Assembly: GCA_022838965.1 (NCBI GenBank)
Contig: JALHDK010000202.1
Coordinates: 1 to 6,587, forward strand
Direction of reading: 5' to 3'
Source: Actinomycetales bacterium
Lineage (GTDB): Bacteria > Actinomycetota > Actinomycetes > Actinomycetales > Actinomycetaceae
Length of the DNA stretch: 6,587 bases
The position numbers were made by a program, and so were the translations under genes. Positions 5,610-6,587 of this stretch are shown here, in pieces. Position 1 is the first letter of the stretch. Each line of letters starts with the position of its first letter. The notes beneath the pieces were generated by a model, which saw only the letters and a list, made by a program, of their open reading frames with translations, had not been told where the DNA came from and did no database searches.

Positions 5610-5619
5610 TGGCAGAATG
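5605..5619. promoter_or_regulatory. 15-bp inverted repeat overlapping the first (CATTCTG-G-CAGAATG)
   Basis: Perfect 7-bp arms, CATTCTG (5605-5611) and CAGAATG (5613-5619), around a single G. The left arm shares CATTC (5605-5609) with the right arm of the 20-bp palindrome. This gives three GAATG half-sites in alternating orientation over 30 bases. The sequence also contains CAGAAT on both strands, the same hexamer found as a -10-like box in front of rnz, so promoter function is another reading. Confidence 0.5.
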
Positions 5620-5649
5620 TCGGCGCCGATCGCGGATCCCGTCCAGTCC

Positions 5650-5678
5650 CCGCGTGTCGGCCGGCCACACCGCGTGTC
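5650..5678. repeat. 9-bp direct repeat CCGCGTGTC, 20-bp period, upstream of rnz
   Basis: CCGCGTGTC occurs at 5650-5658 and again at 5670-5678, a shift of 20 bases or about two helical turns. Between the copies, GGCCGGCC and CCACAC form a bulged inverted repeat with the first copy (GTGT-C-GGCC against GGCCACAC). It lies just before the expected -35 region of rnz. It may be a binding site, but short GC-rich repeats arise by chance in such DNA. Confidence 0.25.
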
Positions 5679-5701
5679 CGGCGGCGTCCGCGGGTACGGG
5701 G

Positions 5702-5714
5702 CAGAATCGTTCCC
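5702..5714 (+). promoter_or_regulatory. Possible leaderless -10 box (CAGAAT) for rnz
   Basis: CAGAAT (5702-5707) differs from TAnnnT only at the first base and lies seven bases before the rnz ATG. No Shine-Dalgarno sequence precedes that ATG, so a leaderless start is plausible, as for the genes at 1919 and 1979. Confidence 0.35.
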
Positions 5715-6587
5715 ATGCGTGAACTCGTGGTCCTCGGGACGGCCTCACAGGTCCCCACCCGCACGCGCAACCACAACGGCTACCTGCTGCTCTGGGACGG
5801 GGAGGGGCTGCTGTTCGACCCGGGGGAGGGCACCCAGCGCCAGCTGCTGCACGCGGGTATCTCGGCGCATCACATCACCAGGATCTGTCTCACCCACCTG
5901 CACGGGGACCACTGCTTCGGCCTCCCCGGGGTGCTGTCGCGGCTGTCCCTCGACGAGGTTCAGCACCCGGTGCACCTCCACTATCCTGCGTCCGGTGACG
6001 AGGCGGTCCGTCACCTCGTCGCCGTCGCCGACAACGGCATCGACCTGCGCCTGCATCCCCACGGACGTGCCGGCGAGGTCGCCGAGGGCCTGGTGGTCCA
6101 GCCGCTGCGCCACCGCATCGAGACGTACGGCTACCAGCTGGTCGAACCGGACGGGTTCACCCTGCTTCCCGACCGGCTGCGGGAGGCGGGCGTCCGTGGC
6201 CCCGACGTCGGGCGGCTGCGGCGGGACGGCCGGCTCGGTTCGGTCCGCCTCGAGGACGTGGGCGTCCGTCGCCCCGGCCAGCGGTTCGCCCTCGTGATGG
6301 ACACGGCGCCGTGCGCCGGCGCCGAGGCCCTCGCCGAGGGCGCGGACCTCCTCGTGGCCGAGTCCACCTTCGCGGACGACGACGCCGCCCTCGCGGACGC
6401 CTACGCGCACCTGACCGCCGGCCTCGCCGGCGAGCTCGCCGCCCGCGCCGGGGCACGCACGCTGGTGCTCACCCACTTCTCGTCGCGGTACTCCGACGTC
6501 GAGCCGTTGCGGCGACAGGCCGCGGCCCGGGCGGGCGGGGCGGTCGTCGTCGCGGCGGCGGACCTGGACCGCTTCGCGTTCCCCCGG
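5715..6587 (+). CDS. rnz: Ribonuclease Z (tRNA 3'-processing endonuclease), 3'-truncated by window edge
   Basis: Metallo-beta-lactamase-fold endonuclease that cuts the 3' trailer from tRNA precursors, especially those lacking encoded CCA. The frame from ATG 5715 is open to the last base, giving 291 codons, so the family's roughly 300 residues are nearly complete. Ligands are THLHGDHCFGLPG (His61, His63, Asp65, His66), LRHRIETYGY (His133), MDTAP (Asp196) and LTHFSSRY (His254). Catalytic helpers AEST (Glu216) and HLTAG (His232) fit the RNase Z active site. The N-terminal GTASQVPTRTRNHNG and FDPGEGTQRQ are RNase Z signatures that separate it from other beta-lactamase-fold enzymes. Residues 144-190 correspond to the insert before the Asp motif. 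It is divergent from the CBM48 gene. Nothing in the sequence suggests a dedicated regulator apart from the shared upstream palindromes. Confidence 0.95.
   Translation, partial: MRELVVLGTASQVPTRTRNHNGYLLLWDGEGLLFDPGEGTQRQLLHAGISAHHITRICLTHLHGDHCFGLPGVLSRLSLDEVQHPVHLHYPASGDEAVRHLVAVADNGIDLRLHPHGRAGEVAEGLVVQPLRHRIETYGYQLVEPDGFTLLPDRLREAGVRGPDVGRLRRDGRLGSVRLEDVGVRRPGQRFALVMDTAPCAGAEALAEGADLLVAESTFADDDAALADAYAHLTAGLAGELAARAGARTLVLTHFSSRYSDVEPLRRQAAARAGGAVVVAAADLDRFAFPR

Noticed and set aside
5552..5776. N-terminal extension of the CBM48 protein to 5776
   Set aside because: The extension overlaps the rnz start and the palindromes and is unlike the family. A strong Shine-Dalgarno sequence immediately precedes the ATG at 5551.
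5745..6476. 243-codon minus-strand frame opposite rnz
   Set aside because: Antisense to ribonuclease Z, whose metal ligands are all present; the product is repetitive Gly/Val/Arg/Glu with no motif.
1..6587. Defence island, CRISPR array, mobile element or tRNA/rRNA gene
   Set aside because: No repeat-spacer pattern, transposase, integrase, terminal repeats or RNA gene signatures were seen. The SRAP and RecQ genes are ordinary genome-maintenance genes here.

Overview
The window is chromosomal DNA from a high-GC bacterium, most likely an actinomycete (Actinomycetota). The evidence is very GC-rich coding sequence with almost all third positions G or C, start codons placed 6-7 bases after TAnnnT-like -10 boxes (leaderless transcription), and a RecQ helicase with a C-terminal phosphoribosyltransferase-like domain, an architecture I associate with this phylum. 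I cannot name genus or species. There are no tRNA or rRNA genes, CRISPR arrays, insertion sequences or phage genes. Gene packing is tight, and no stretch above 300 bases lacks a gene.

Layout. Bases 1-1119 (+) hold the 3' part of dapL, LL-diaminopimelate aminotransferase, of the plant/Chlamydia type. It meets a convergent SRAP/YedK (HMCES-type) gene (1116-1841, -); both stop codons lie in one CTAG palindrome. Just upstream of the SRAP gene is a 23-codon ORF (1848-1919, -) preceded by a -10 box at leaderless spacing. Facing it across 59 bases is a seven-helix membrane protein of the CREST (alkaline ceramidase-like) superfamily (1979-2563, +), also with a leaderless -10 box. Its 3' end overlaps by 22 bp a YfcE-type metallophosphoesterase (2542-3048, -). 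That gene is the downstream partner, 10 bases away, of a 712-residue RecQ-type helicase with a phosphoribosyltransferase-like C-terminus (3059-5197, -). Upstream of recQ on the same strand is a small stand-alone CBM48 (isoamylase early-set) protein (5264-5551, -). A 163-base divergent region with two interlocked palindromes and a 9-bp direct repeat separates it from ribonuclease Z (5715 to window end, +), which is truncated by the window edge.

How the genes fit together. Two are DNA-maintenance genes (the SRAP abasic-site crosslinker and the RecQ helicase), one is tRNA 3'-end processing (RNase Z), one is lysine/peptidoglycan precursor synthesis (DapL), and three are poorly understood (CREST membrane protein, metallophosphoesterase, CBM48 protein). 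I see no multi-gene defence or biosynthetic cassette. The least described items are the RecQ-phosphoribosyltransferase fusion with its coupled phosphoesterase, the bacterial CREST protein, the short ORF ahead of the SRAP gene, and the interlocked palindromes at 5590-5619.
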